From assembly GCA_025937955.1 (NCBI GenBank), contig JAICQI010000073.1, forward strand, positions 1 through 12,953: a DNA stretch of 12,953 nucleotides. The letters run 5' to 3'. The DNA comes from Pyrinomonadaceae bacterium. GTDB lineage: Bacteria > Acidobacteriota > Blastocatellia > Pyrinomonadales > Pyrinomonadaceae. A program made the translations under genes and the position numbers. Positions 1 through 5,745 of this stretch are shown here, one piece after another. Each line of letters opens with the position of its first letter. Position 1 is the first letter of the stretch. The notes under the pieces are model-generated. The model saw only the letters and a program-made list of their open reading frames with translations. It ran no database searches and was not told the origin of the DNA.

Positions 1-567
1 CTTCGGGTACATCGCGGCGGAGAAGATCTCGCTGACGCGGCCGTATGGCTGATTGTCGACACCCTGTCGTCGCTCGTTTTTGACGATATCGCGCTGCGCG
101 TTGAGCTTGGCGATGTCGAGCTTATCGAGCAGGAATCCCATGCGATCCGCTTCGATCCACAACGCCGACTCGAGATAGTTGGAGGGGATGATCTCAAAGT
201 AGTTGGTACGATCGTTGTTCGTCGAGCCATTGTTCGAGCCACCGACGCCTTCGGTGAGCTTGTCGTGCAGCCCGTAAGGCACATGCCCTGACCCCGTGAA
301 CATCACATGCTCAAACAGGTGGGCAAAGCCGGTGCGACCAAGCACCTCGTTCTTGGAACCGACGTGATACCACACGTCCACCGTGACAGTCGGCGTGGTG
401 CGATCCTCGGAAAGAATCACGGTGAGACCGTTTGGGAGTTTGTAAGTTTCAAATGGGATCTTGATGGAGTCGGAAGCCGAGCTCTTCTTTTGGCCGATCA
501 GCGGTTGGGCTAGAGCGATTGTCAGGACGAGGGCCAGGGCTGACAGTACTCTTCGTTTGGTAATCAC
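1..567 (-). CDS. M16 family zinc metallopeptidase, secreted (N-terminal 189 aa; 3' end outside window)
   Basis: Partial gene running off the left edge. The GTG start at 565-567 is chosen because AGGAG (plus positions 573-577) lies 5 nt upstream and the protein then begins with a clear Sec signal peptide: basic MITKRR, hydrophobic core to about residue 25. The M16 (pitrilysin/insulinase) zinc signature HLFEH is at residues 83-87. The downstream ligand glutamate is E165, in the motif NERRQ, 77 residues after H87, which fits the family's HxxEH...E spacing. The stretch GGSNNGSTNNDRTNYFE (109-125) is typical of the family. This should be the catalytic N-terminal half of a periplasmic or exported peptidase; M16 proteins usually have a second, inactive half and often a paired subunit gene, both out of view. 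The gene is divergent from the quinone oxidoreductase. Substrate unknown. Confidence 0.93.
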   Translation of the reverse strand, partial: MITKRRVLSALALVLTIALAQPLIGQKKSSASDSIKIPFETYKLPNGLTVILSEDRTTPTVTVDVWYHVGSKNEVLGRTGFAHLFEHVMFTGSGHVPYGLHDKLTEGVGGSNNGSTNNDRTNYFEIIPSNYLESALWIEADRMGFLLDKLDIAKLNAQRDIVKNERRQGVDNQPYGRVSEIFSAAMYPK

Positions 568-620
568 AAGAACTCCTTTCAAATTGTGTCTGGTATTCCG
601 AGCTAGGCAGATGAAGGATT

Positions 621-639
621 ATCCGTGTTAATCTGTGGC
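621..639 (+). repeat. Dispersed 19-bp repeat, copy 1
   Basis: ATCCGTGTTAATCTGTGGC. It matches the motif at 1657-1675 at 16 of 19 positions and resembles 10288-10306. It ends one base before the qorA start codon, so it replaces the region where a ribosome binding site would be expected. Confidence 0.6.
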
Positions 640-640
640 C

Positions 641-1609
641 ATGCAAGCAATTCAAGTTTCTAAAGTCGGAGGGCCTGAAGTGCTCACGCCGACGGACCTG
701 CCGGTTCCGTCTCCAAAACCAAACGAAGCGCTCGTTGAAATCAAAGCCACGGGCGTGAACTTCATCGACGTTTACTTTCGCGAGGGACGTTATCCCACGC
801 AACTTCCGTTTGTTAACGGTCAGGAAGCCGCGGGTGTGGTGGTGGAGACTGGCAGCGAAGTGACCAACGTACAGCGCGGCGATCGCGTTGCTTACACGAG
901 TGCGCTCGGAAGTTATGCGCGGTATGCCGCGGTGCCTGCTGATCGCTTAGTAAAGATTCCTGACGAGCTCGACTTTGAACAGGCAGCAGCGGCGATGTTG
1001 CAGGGTATGACCGCGCACTATCTGCTGTACAGCACTTATCCTTTAAAGAAAGGCGAGACTGCGCTGATCCATGCTGCGGCAGGCGGTGTCGGACTGTTGC
1101 TGGTCCAAATGGCGAAGAGGATCGGAGCGCGCGTGATCGGAACAGCCGGCACACAGGAGAAAGCGCAACTGGCGCGCGATGCGGGCGCGGACGAATGCAT
1201 CGTCTACACCGAAGCAGACTTTGAAACCGAGACGCAGCGGTTGACCGGCGGCAAGGGCGTTGAGGTTGTTTATGACGGCGTGGGTAAGGCTACATTTGCT
1301 AAAGATCTCAACGTGCTTCGTCCGCGTGGTTATCTGGTGCTGTTTGGCGGCGCGAGCGGCGCAGTGCCGCCTTTTGATCTAATCCAGCTCTCGCAAAAAG
1401 GCTCGCTCTTCATCACGCGCCCGACCCTGGTACACTACACCGCGACGCGTGAAGAACTCGAGTGGCGCGCAAACGACGTACTGCAAATGATCGCGCGTGG
1501 CGAACTGAAGCTTCGCATCCACAAAACCTATCCCCTCGCCGACGCCGCCGCGGCCCATCGCGACCTCGAGGGGAGAAAAACGACCGGCAAGCTATTGCTG
1601 ATTCCGTAA
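641..1609 (+). CDS. qorA: NADPH:quinone oxidoreductase (zeta-crystallin type, MDR superfamily)
   Basis: 322 aa, the usual length for single-domain QOR enzymes. It would reduce quinones by one electron using NADPH, in the cytoplasm. The N-terminal GroES-like domain (about 1-125) holds the QOR-type patch ATGVNFIDVYFREGRYP, and the Rossmann domain carries the nucleotide motif AAAGGVG near residue 147. The zinc ligands of alcohol dehydrogenases are absent, as expected for QOR. The C-terminus GKLLLIP is typical. ATG 641 is preferred over the in-frame GTG at 635 because alignment-typical QOR proteins begin MQAIQV-like. No Shine-Dalgarno sequence is visible: the 19 bases just before the start are a copy of an intergenic repeat (621-639). 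Gene symbol is by family resemblance; substrate specificity is not shown by the sequence. Confidence 0.92.
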   Translation: MQAIQVSKVGGPEVLTPTDLPVPSPKPNEALVEIKATGVNFIDVYFREGRYPTQLPFVNGQEAAGVVVETGSEVTNVQRGDRVAYTSALGSYARYAAVPADRLVKIPDELDFEQAAAAMLQGMTAHYLLYSTYPLKKGETALIHAAAGGVGLLLVQMAKRIGARVIGTAGTQEKAQLARDAGADECIVYTEADFETETQRLTGGKGVEVVYDGVGKATFAKDLNVLRPRGYLVLFGGASGAVPPFDLIQLSQKGSLFITRPTLVHYTATREELEWRANDVLQMIARGELKLRIHKTYPLADAAAAHRDLEGRKTTGKLLLIP

Positions 1610-1680
1610 TTTAAGCCGCAGATTTTCGCAGATAAACGCCGATTAGACCTGCGTTCATCCGCGTAAATCTGCGGCTTAAA
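1610..1680. repeat. 71-bp imperfect palindrome (30-bp arms, 11-nt loop) built from the dispersed repeat
   Basis: Arms 1610-1639 and 1651-1680 are reverse complements with three mismatches, around the loop CGATTAGACCT (1640-1650). Each arm contains a copy of the 19-bp motif: direct at 1657-1675, inverted at 1615-1633. It begins one base after the qorA stop codon and ends 8 bp before the -35 box of the aromatic operon promoter. As RNA it would form a long hairpin that could end or stabilise the qorA transcript. There is no U-tract, so it is not a canonical intrinsic terminator. Confidence 0.85.
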
Positions 1681-1688
1681 CTAAAAAC

Positions 1689-1718
1689 TTGACAGAAATT
1701 TTGCCTGTTGCCTATAGT
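1689..1718 (+). promoter_or_regulatory. sigma70-type promoter of the leader peptide-aroQ-pheA-aroF operon
   Basis: A perfect TTGACA -35 box (1689-1694), an 18-bp spacer and TATAGT as -10 (1713-1718). Predicted transcription start is about 1724-1727, only 2-5 nt before the leader peptide ATG at 1729. Its position directly upstream of the leader and attenuator supports it as the operon promoter. Confidence 0.8.
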
Positions 1719-1728
1719 ACCCGAGGTT

Positions 1729-1833
1729 ATGAATAGCACTCGCACATACTTCTACTTCGCCTTTACCTACCGCTACTTCTTTTTTAAGGAGAGCGGACCG
1801 GCGAAGTTTGAAACAGATGTGCTGACGACCTAA
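1729..1833 (+). CDS. Phe/Tyr-rich leader peptide of the aromatic amino acid operon (attenuator peptide, pheL-like)
   Basis: 34 codons followed by tandem TAA TAA. The peptide contains the run YFYFAFTYRYFFF at residues 7-19; in total 7 Phe and 4 Tyr, 11 of 34 residues. It sits between a strong promoter and an intrinsic terminator, upstream of genes for Phe/Tyr synthesis, exactly as pheL does in enterobacteria. The established role of such peptides is to make translation speed report on aminoacyl-tRNA supply: ribosomes stalling at Phe/Tyr codons favour an antiterminator, while unimpeded translation lets the terminator form. The codons are mixed TTC/TTT and all TAC for Tyr. The start codon has GAGG at 1723-1726 only 2 nt away and the transcript probably starts within a few nucleotides of ATG, so initiation may be leaderless or nearly so. 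No homology to enterobacterial PheL is claimed beyond composition and position. Confidence 0.85.
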   Translation: MNSTRTYFYFAFTYRYFFFKESGPAKFETDVLTT

Positions 1834-1866
1834 TAAAAAGCACAACACCTTCAACGAGCCAGCCGC
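1793..1866 (+). promoter_or_regulatory. Candidate antiterminator pairing of the attenuator
   Basis: Three blocks in the leader peptide gene, GCGG (1793-1796), GGC (1800-1802) and GAAG (1803-1806), are complementary in order to CCGC (1863-1866), GCC (1858-1860) and CTTC (1849-1852). That gives 11 bp with one 3x2 internal loop and one 5-nt bulge. The 3' strand overlaps most of the terminator's left arm, so the two structures exclude each other. The 5' strand starts about 8 nt after the Phe-Phe-Phe codons (1777-1785): a ribosome stalled there could leave it free, while one at the stop codon would leave the terminator to form. Found by eye, without energy calculation. Confidence 0.4.
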
Positions 1867-1896
1867 GATCCTAAAAAGTCGCGGCTGGTTTTTTTT
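1859..1896 (+). terminator. Intrinsic terminator (attenuator) before aroQ
   Basis: A perfect 10-bp stem, CCAGCCGCGA (1859-1868) with TCGCGGCTGG (1879-1888), a 10-nt loop, then eight T (1889-1896). It lies 25 nt after the leader peptide stop codon and 18 nt before the aroQ ATG, so it must be read through for the operon to be expressed. The left arm can alternatively pair with bases inside the leader peptide gene (1793-1806), giving a possible antiterminator. Confidence 0.9.
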
Positions 1897-1914
1897 ATTT
1901 CCCGGAGCTTGATC

Positions 1915-2181
1915 ATGGACATAGAGCATTGGCGAAGAGAAATAGACGACATCGATGCCGAACTGCTGCGACTGCTCAACATGCGCGCCCGCCTCGCGCT
2001 GAAAGTCGGAGCGATCAAACAGGCCGCAGACATCCCGTTTTTAGATGCCGACCGCGAACGCAGCGTGCTGCAACGACTACAGGAAATCAACGACGGTCCG
2101 CTTGACGAACGCGCCGTGGGCAAAGTCTTCCGGCGCATCATCCGCGAGTCGAGACGGTTGGAGGCAGGTATCGCTTCGTGA
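1915..2181 (+). CDS. aroQ: Chorismate mutase, AroQ class, monofunctional
   Basis: 88 aa. It converts chorismate to prephenate, the branch point to Phe and Tyr, in the cytoplasm. It is the all-helical AroQ fold, matching the E. coli P-protein mutase domain along its full length. The active-site residues R11, R28, K39, D48, R51 and E52 of E. coli correspond here to R7, R24, K35, D44, R47 and E48. The position of E. coli Q88 is Glu (E83), as in yeast mutase. The ATG at 1915 is chosen because GGAG (1904-1907) sits 7 nt upstream; the in-frame TTG at 1909 is too close to that site. The stop codon overlaps the pheA GTG start (GTGA, 2178-2181), implying translational coupling. It is expressed through the attenuator at 1859-1896. 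Confidence 0.95.
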   Translation: MDIEHWRREIDDIDAELLRLLNMRARLALKVGAIKQAADIPFLDADRERSVLQRLQEINDGPLDERAVGKVFRRIIRESRRLEAGIAS

Positions 2182-2774
2182 CCACGCTTACTCAAAAACC
2201 GAGAGTGGCATTTCAGGGAGAGCGCGGCGCGTTCAGCGAAGAGGCTGCGCACAAACTGCTCGGTCCCGGAATCGAGCTGGTGCCGCGAAGAACTTTCGCG
2301 GAGCTGTACAACAGTCTCGACAATGGTGTCGCCGACTACCTGCTCGCTCCGGTTGAGAACAGCATCGCGGGAGTTGTTCAACCTTCTGTCGATCTACTGC
2401 GCTCGAGTTCTTTGACGGTGCTCGACGAAGTGCAAATAAAGATCGAACAACACCTAATCGGTTGTCCCGGCGCGAGCTTCGACATGATCGAGACCGTGCA
2501 ATCGCATCCTGTGGCGCTGGCACAGTGCAGCCGCTTCCTGCAAGCACACCCCGAGCTCAAACCCGTTATCGCCGACGACACCGCCGGCAGCGTCGCTGAA
2601 GTGATGCGCCGCGGCGATCCCAAACACGCCGCCATCGCTGGCCAGCACGCCGCGGATCTCTACGGCGGCTCGATCATTCGCAAAAGTATTCAGGACATTC
2701 CAGAAAACTACACCCGATTCGTTTTGCTGTCGGCCTCAGCCGCACAGAAACCCAACTACCTACACTTGCAGTAA
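2178..2774 (+). CDS. pheA: Prephenate dehydratase, catalytic domain only (no ACT domain)
   Basis: 198 aa. It decarboxylates and dehydrates prephenate to phenylpyruvate for Phe synthesis. Complete PDT domain motifs are visible: GERGAFS (14-20), PVENSIAG (58-65), QSHPVALAQC (108-117), DDTAGS (133-138) and the catalytic Thr motif NYTRF (177-181). The protein ends 17 residues after that motif. Usual bacterial PheA proteins are about 270-290 aa because a C-terminal ACT domain with GALL and ESRP motifs binds Phe; none is present here or in the 12 bases before aroF. So Phe feedback on this enzyme is probably lost, leaving attenuation and upstream enzyme control. GTG start overlapping the aroQ stop. 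The ending looks clean: aroF begins at once with its own start and ribosome site, with no sign of a recent frameshift. Confidence 0.93.
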   Translation: MTTLTQKPRVAFQGERGAFSEEAAHKLLGPGIELVPRRTFAELYNSLDNGVADYLLAPVENSIAGVVQPSVDLLRSSSLTVLDEVQIKIEQHLIGCPGASFDMIETVQSHPVALAQCSRFLQAHPELKPVIADDTAGSVAEVMRRGDPKHAAIAGQHAADLYGGSIIRKSIQDIPENYTRFVLLSASAAQKPNYLHLQ

Positions 2775-2786
2775 AGGAACACAGTC

Positions 2787-3803
2787 ATGATCGTCAACAT
2801 GTCAACCAACGCAACCCCCGACGAAATCGACCACATCATCGAGAGAATCAAGGAATGTGGTTTTCAGGCACACGTAGTCCAGGGTGCGGAGCGCACCATC
2901 ATCGGGGCCATCGGCAGCAGCGGGCGCCGCTCGGAAATCGAAGCGCTGCGCGCGGCGCCGGGCGTTGATGAAGTCATACAAATCTCTCACCCGTTCAAGC
3001 TCGTCAGCCGGCAACTGCGACAAGCTCGCACAGTCGTCGACGTGCGTGGCAAGAAGATCGGCGCAGGTGATGTCGTCGTGATCGCCGGACCTTGCTCGGT
3101 CGAATCAGAAGCACAACTGCTGGAGACCGCGCACGCCGTGAAAGCGTCAGGCGCGAGCATGCTGCGCGGCGGTGCGTATAAACCGCGCACGTCTCCTTAC
3201 GATTTCCAGGGACTAGGTGTCGAAGCGCTGCGCTTTCTGCAAAAGGCGAGTAGCGAAACTGGCCTGCCGATCGTGACTGAAGTCATGAGTGAGGCGGATG
3301 TCGAGATCGTCGAGGAGTATGCTGACATGATGCAGGTCGGCGCGCGCAACATGCAGAACTTCTCGCTGTTGCGCAAGCTCGCACTCGTTTCAAAACCGGT
3401 GCTTTTGAAACGCGGTCCATCGGCGACGGTGAAGGAGTGGCTGCTCGCTGCTGAATACCTGCTCGCGGGTGGGAACACGAATGTGGTCTTGTGTGAACGC
3501 GGCATCAAGACTTTTGAGACCGCGACACGCAACACGCTCGACCTGGCGGCAGTGGCGCTGGTCAAGGAACTGTCGCATCTGCCCGTGCTCGCGGATCCTT
3601 CACACGGGACCGGAATGCGGAGCTTGATAACACCGATGTCCAAAGCCGCGGTTGCCGCCGGCGCCGATGGGCTGTTGATCGAAGTGCATCCGTGTCCGGA
3701 GCGGGCGCTTTCAGACGGGCCGCAGTCGCTGGACCTGCAAGGGTTTCAGGAGTTGATGGAAAGCCTCGGGCAAGCGCCCGCGCGTGAGGCGAAAGCGGCA
3801 TAG
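2787..3803 (+). CDS. aroF: 3-deoxy-7-phosphoheptulonate (DAHP) synthase, type I-beta, with N-terminal ferredoxin-like regulatory domain
   Basis: 338 aa. It catalyses the first step of the shikimate pathway, joining phosphoenolpyruvate and erythrose 4-phosphate. Residues 1 to about 75 match the ferredoxin-like (ACT-like) domain of Thermotoga-type enzymes, which binds Tyr/Phe there. The barrel follows with AGPCSVES (100-107), RGGAYKPRTSPY (127-138), GARNMQNFSLL (185-195), LLKRG (206-210) and DPSHGTG (270-276). Predicted metal ligands are C103, H273, E299 and D310. AAGGAA (2774-2779) lies 7 nt before the ATG, and pheA ends 12 nt upstream, so it is the third gene of the attenuated operon. With PheA lacking an ACT domain, this N-terminal domain is the obvious allosteric sensor in the operon. 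AroQ mutases are fused to or bound by DAHP synthases in several bacteria; a complex here is possible but unproven. Confidence 0.95.
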   Translation: MIVNMSTNATPDEIDHIIERIKECGFQAHVVQGAERTIIGAIGSSGRRSEIEALRAAPGVDEVIQISHPFKLVSRQLRQARTVVDVRGKKIGAGDVVVIAGPCSVESEAQLLETAHAVKASGASMLRGGAYKPRTSPYDFQGLGVEALRFLQKASSETGLPIVTEVMSEADVEIVEEYADMMQVGARNMQNFSLLRKLALVSKPVLLKRGPSATVKEWLLAAEYLLAGGNTNVVLCERGIKTFETATRNTLDLAAVALVKELSHLPVLADPSHGTGMRSLITPMSKAAVAAGADGLLIEVHPCPERALSDGPQSLDLQGFQELMESLGQAPAREAKAA

Positions 3804-3807
3804 GAAA

Positions 3808-3838
3808 AATAGGTCCTATAGGACTTATAGGACCTATT
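3808..3838. repeat. Palindromic element (13-bp perfect arms) between convergent genes; possible bidirectional terminator
   Basis: AATAGGTCCTATA (3808-3820) and TATAGGACCTATT (3826-3838) are perfect reverse complements around the 5-nt loop GGACT. It lies between the aroF stop (3803) and the stop of the convergent M56 peptidase gene (3853). The A-rich left flank gives a short U-rich tail on the minus strand, while the plus side has only CTT. It could act as a two-way transcription barrier, but the AT-rich stem is weaker than a standard terminator. Confidence 0.6.
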
Positions 3839-3852
3839 CTTACTTCAGACAA

Positions 3853-5343
3853 TCACTGCTCAGGGCTGCGCATCTTTCGCGGCAGCTCTTTCTCAGTCCT
3901 AATAAGCGTGCCGTCAATCGCGTTGATCCAAACATGAGTTGAGCCCGGATTAGCCTCGTCCGCGATGATTACGTGGTAGAAAACCACGCCGTCCTTCGCC
4001 AGTTTCCCCGGCTCTTCCCAGCCTTTTGCGTCGAGCATGCAATGCAGCACCTTCCCCGGCTGCTGGCTGGTCGCGATCTGGATCGCCTGGTCCATATTGA
4101 TCTTTGCCAAACGAATGAGCGCCGCTTGTCGCACCGCGCGCATTTCCATTTCAAGTTCCTTCTTGCGCAGGATCTCCTCACGAATGCGCGGATCGCTCAC
4201 CATCTTTTCTTTCAGTTCATCGGCGGTGCGCGCTTCGCGCATCTTCATTTCGACCTTCTCTTTGCGCTCCTGCTCCTGTGCGGCAGGTTCCTGCGCGTTT
4301 GTCTCGACGTCAAACCGCGATGCGAACGCCGCCGCGGCCACGCACGGCACTAACAACAACAGCGAAACAACTACCAGCGACAACTTCTTCCAGCGTGTAT
4401 TCAATTCCGGTTTCTTTAACAACGACATGATACGGGCCTCCAGGATGTCGGCATCGGCGATGCCTACGGTTGTAGTAACGGAGAGACGACGCAGAGGTGG
4501 AGCGGAGCTGGCCAGTCTGACGAGAGAGCGGGCATAAACTTCCGCATTCAGAATGCGCTCCGCCACCAGCTCATCACAGCAGAGTTCGCGGGTTTGCCTG
4601 ACCCGCCGCCTTAATAAAGCCGCCGCCGGATGAAACGAGATGGGAACGAAGAGTAGTTCGTAAATTAAGTTGAGCAGGTAATCGTGGCGCGCTACATGAA
4701 TGAACTCGTGCCCGATTGCTGACGTGAGCAGATCGACATTGCCTTCACGCAGCAACGGTTCCGGCAGGATGATAGCCGGACGAAAGAGGCCAATAGTGAC
4801 TGGGACTGGCAGCGTCTCGGAGCGAAACACTTTCACTGCGTGTGGGCGAGTTCCGAATTCGATCACGCAACGGCGAATGACTTCCGCGACGACTCTATCC
4901 GCTTCGAGTTCAACCGCATGACGCCTGATAGATCGCGTCGTATGCCATGCCTGGATCAGTTTGAAGATTCGATAAAGAAGGAACCCGAAATAGATTCCTA
5001 GTAGCGCGAGCCCGAGAGTTTGATTTAACTGAAACGTTGAGGGGAAAATGGTTGAGTTTGTTTCGGGAAGACTCGGCGGCGCAGTTTCAACCTGGAAAGG
5101 CGCAATTGACTCGCGCGCGAATGTGATTTCCGGTTGCGCATCCGTTTCGAAAAGCACTCGCGACGACGTGACTGCGGGAACAAGAAACGCGAGGCACAAT
5201 GCGCCGGCCCAAAGCCAGTGGCGATAACGCGCGACAGAATTTCGCAGCAGCCACGCGCCTAAAGCAGCAAGTGCAGCGATGAGCGCAACTTGCCAGATCG
5301 CGTTCAACAGGAAGGTCAGCAGCAGTTGGCTACTTATTCTCAT
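3853..5343 (-). CDS. M56 family (BlaR1/MecR1-like) membrane metallopeptidase with C-terminal PepSY-like domain
   Basis: 496 aa. The N-terminal M56 part has membrane helices near residues 7-33, 42-60 and 108-130. A cytoplasmic zinc-protease region follows with HEFIH (212-216) and ELCCDE (253-258), then a further helix (about 320-342). In BlaR1 relatives this protease responds to an outside signal and leads to cleavage of the partner repressor. Instead of a penicillin-binding sensor, the outer C-terminal part is a charged, helix-prone linker (about 351-405) and a PepSY-like domain (about 415-485: INMDQAIQIA, then VVFYHVIIADE, then HVWINAIDGTL). PepSY domains are linked to peptidase inhibition or envelope sensing. 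The ATG at 5341-5343 overlaps the end of the blaI-type gene by 14 nt, so the two are co-translated. The signal sensed is unknown; beta-lactam sensing is not supported. Confidence 0.9.
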   Translation of the reverse strand: MRISSQLLLTFLLNAIWQVALIAALAALGAWLLRNSVARYRHWLWAGALCLAFLVPAVTSSRVLFETDAQPEITFARESIAPFQVETAPPSLPETNSTIFPSTFQLNQTLGLALLGIYFGFLLYRIFKLIQAWHTTRSIRRHAVELEADRVVAEVIRRCVIEFGTRPHAVKVFRSETLPVPVTIGLFRPAIILPEPLLREGNVDLLTSAIGHEFIHVARHDYLLNLIYELLFVPISFHPAAALLRRRVRQTRELCCDELVAERILNAEVYARSLVRLASSAPPLRRLSVTTTVGIADADILEARIMSLLKKPELNTRWKKLSLVVVSLLLLVPCVAAAAFASRFDVETNAQEPAAQEQERKEKVEMKMREARTADELKEKMVSDPRIREEILRKKELEMEMRAVRQAALIRLAKINMDQAIQIATSQQPGKVLHCMLDAKGWEEPGKLAKDGVVFYHVIIADEANPGSTHVWINAIDGTLIRTEKELPRKMRSPEQ

Positions 5344-5722
5344 CGGCGTCCTCCTTCACCTGTTCCACCAGTTTCTGCAGGCGCGCGAGTTTTTCGGGCG
5401 TGAGATGCTTGGTTTCGACGAGACTCATCACCAGGCTCTCCGCCGACCCGCCAAAGAGCCGATCGACGACGTCCTTGACGTGTTTTCCGACGACTTGTTT
5501 GCGACTCACGGCGGGCTTGTAGAAGTAAGCGCGGTTCTTTAACGTTCGTTTTGCTTTGCCTTTGCGCTCGAGGATGTTGAGCATCGTCTGGACGGTGGTG
5601 TAGGCGAGCTCGCGTTTCAGTTTTTGCTGCACCGTTTGCACGTTGGCGGGTCCGGTTTCCCACAGCACGTGCATGATCTCCAACTCGAGCGGCGTCAGGT
5701 TCTCGGTCTTCGGTCGCGCCAT
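5330..5722 (-). CDS. BlaI/MecI family transcriptional repressor
   Basis: 130 aa, normal for the family. The winged-helix DNA-binding domain covers about 1-75 (LTPLELEIMHVLWE, then AYTTVQTMLNILERKGK). The C-terminal half (about 78-125) is the dimerisation region, where M56 partners cleave relatives. The start is set at ATG 5722 because AGGAG lies 5 nt upstream and family proteins begin a few residues before the LT-LE-I motif. A longer reading from 5773 would start inside the promoter. It is the first gene of a pair with the overlapping M56 peptidase. Its own promoter carries two copies of a TTAGGAG-type element, so autorepression is likely, and the second copy also faces the divergent LuxR-type gene. 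Confidence 0.93.
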   Translation of the reverse strand: MARPKTENLTPLELEIMHVLWETGPANVQTVQQKLKRELAYTTVQTMLNILERKGKAKRTLKNRAYFYKPAVSRKQVVGKHVKDVVDRLFGGSAESLVMSLVETKHLTPEKLARLQKLVEQVKEDADENK

Positions 5723-5727
5723 ATTGT

Positions 5728-5745
5728 CTCCTAAGTTTTTAGGAG
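5728..5745. promoter_or_regulatory. Candidate BlaI operator 1 (perfect dyad)
   Basis: CTCCTAA-GTTT-TTAGGAG: 7-bp perfect arms around 4 bp. It overlaps the last bases of the -10 box, the predicted transcription start and the ribosome site of the blaI-type gene. Bound repressor would block its own promoter. Assignment to BlaI rests on position and dyad symmetry. Confidence 0.6.

Noticed and set aside
1909..1914. TTG start for chorismate mutase
   Set aside because: Only one base from the GGAG site; ATG 1915 has proper spacing and matches AroQ N-termini.
1851..2381. 176-codon open frame on the minus strand across aroQ and pheA
   Set aside because: It runs antisense to two clearly recognisable genes, is Ser/Arg-rich as expected of a shadow frame, and covers the attenuator terminator.
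2770..2860. Remnant of a frameshifted ACT domain after pheA
   Set aside because: The sequence passes straight into the aroF ribosome site and a normal type I-beta DAHP synthase N-terminus; no GALL or ESRP-like motifs in other frames.
4037..4537. 166-codon plus-strand frame inside the M56 peptidase gene
   Set aside because: Antisense shadow of a gene with conserved metallopeptidase motifs; low-complexity Ser/Arg composition.
3853..5722. Beta-lactam resistance sensor/repressor (blaR1-blaI) proper
   Set aside because: The peptidase lacks a penicillin-binding C-terminal domain and no beta-lactamase gene is nearby; only the regulatory family is shared.
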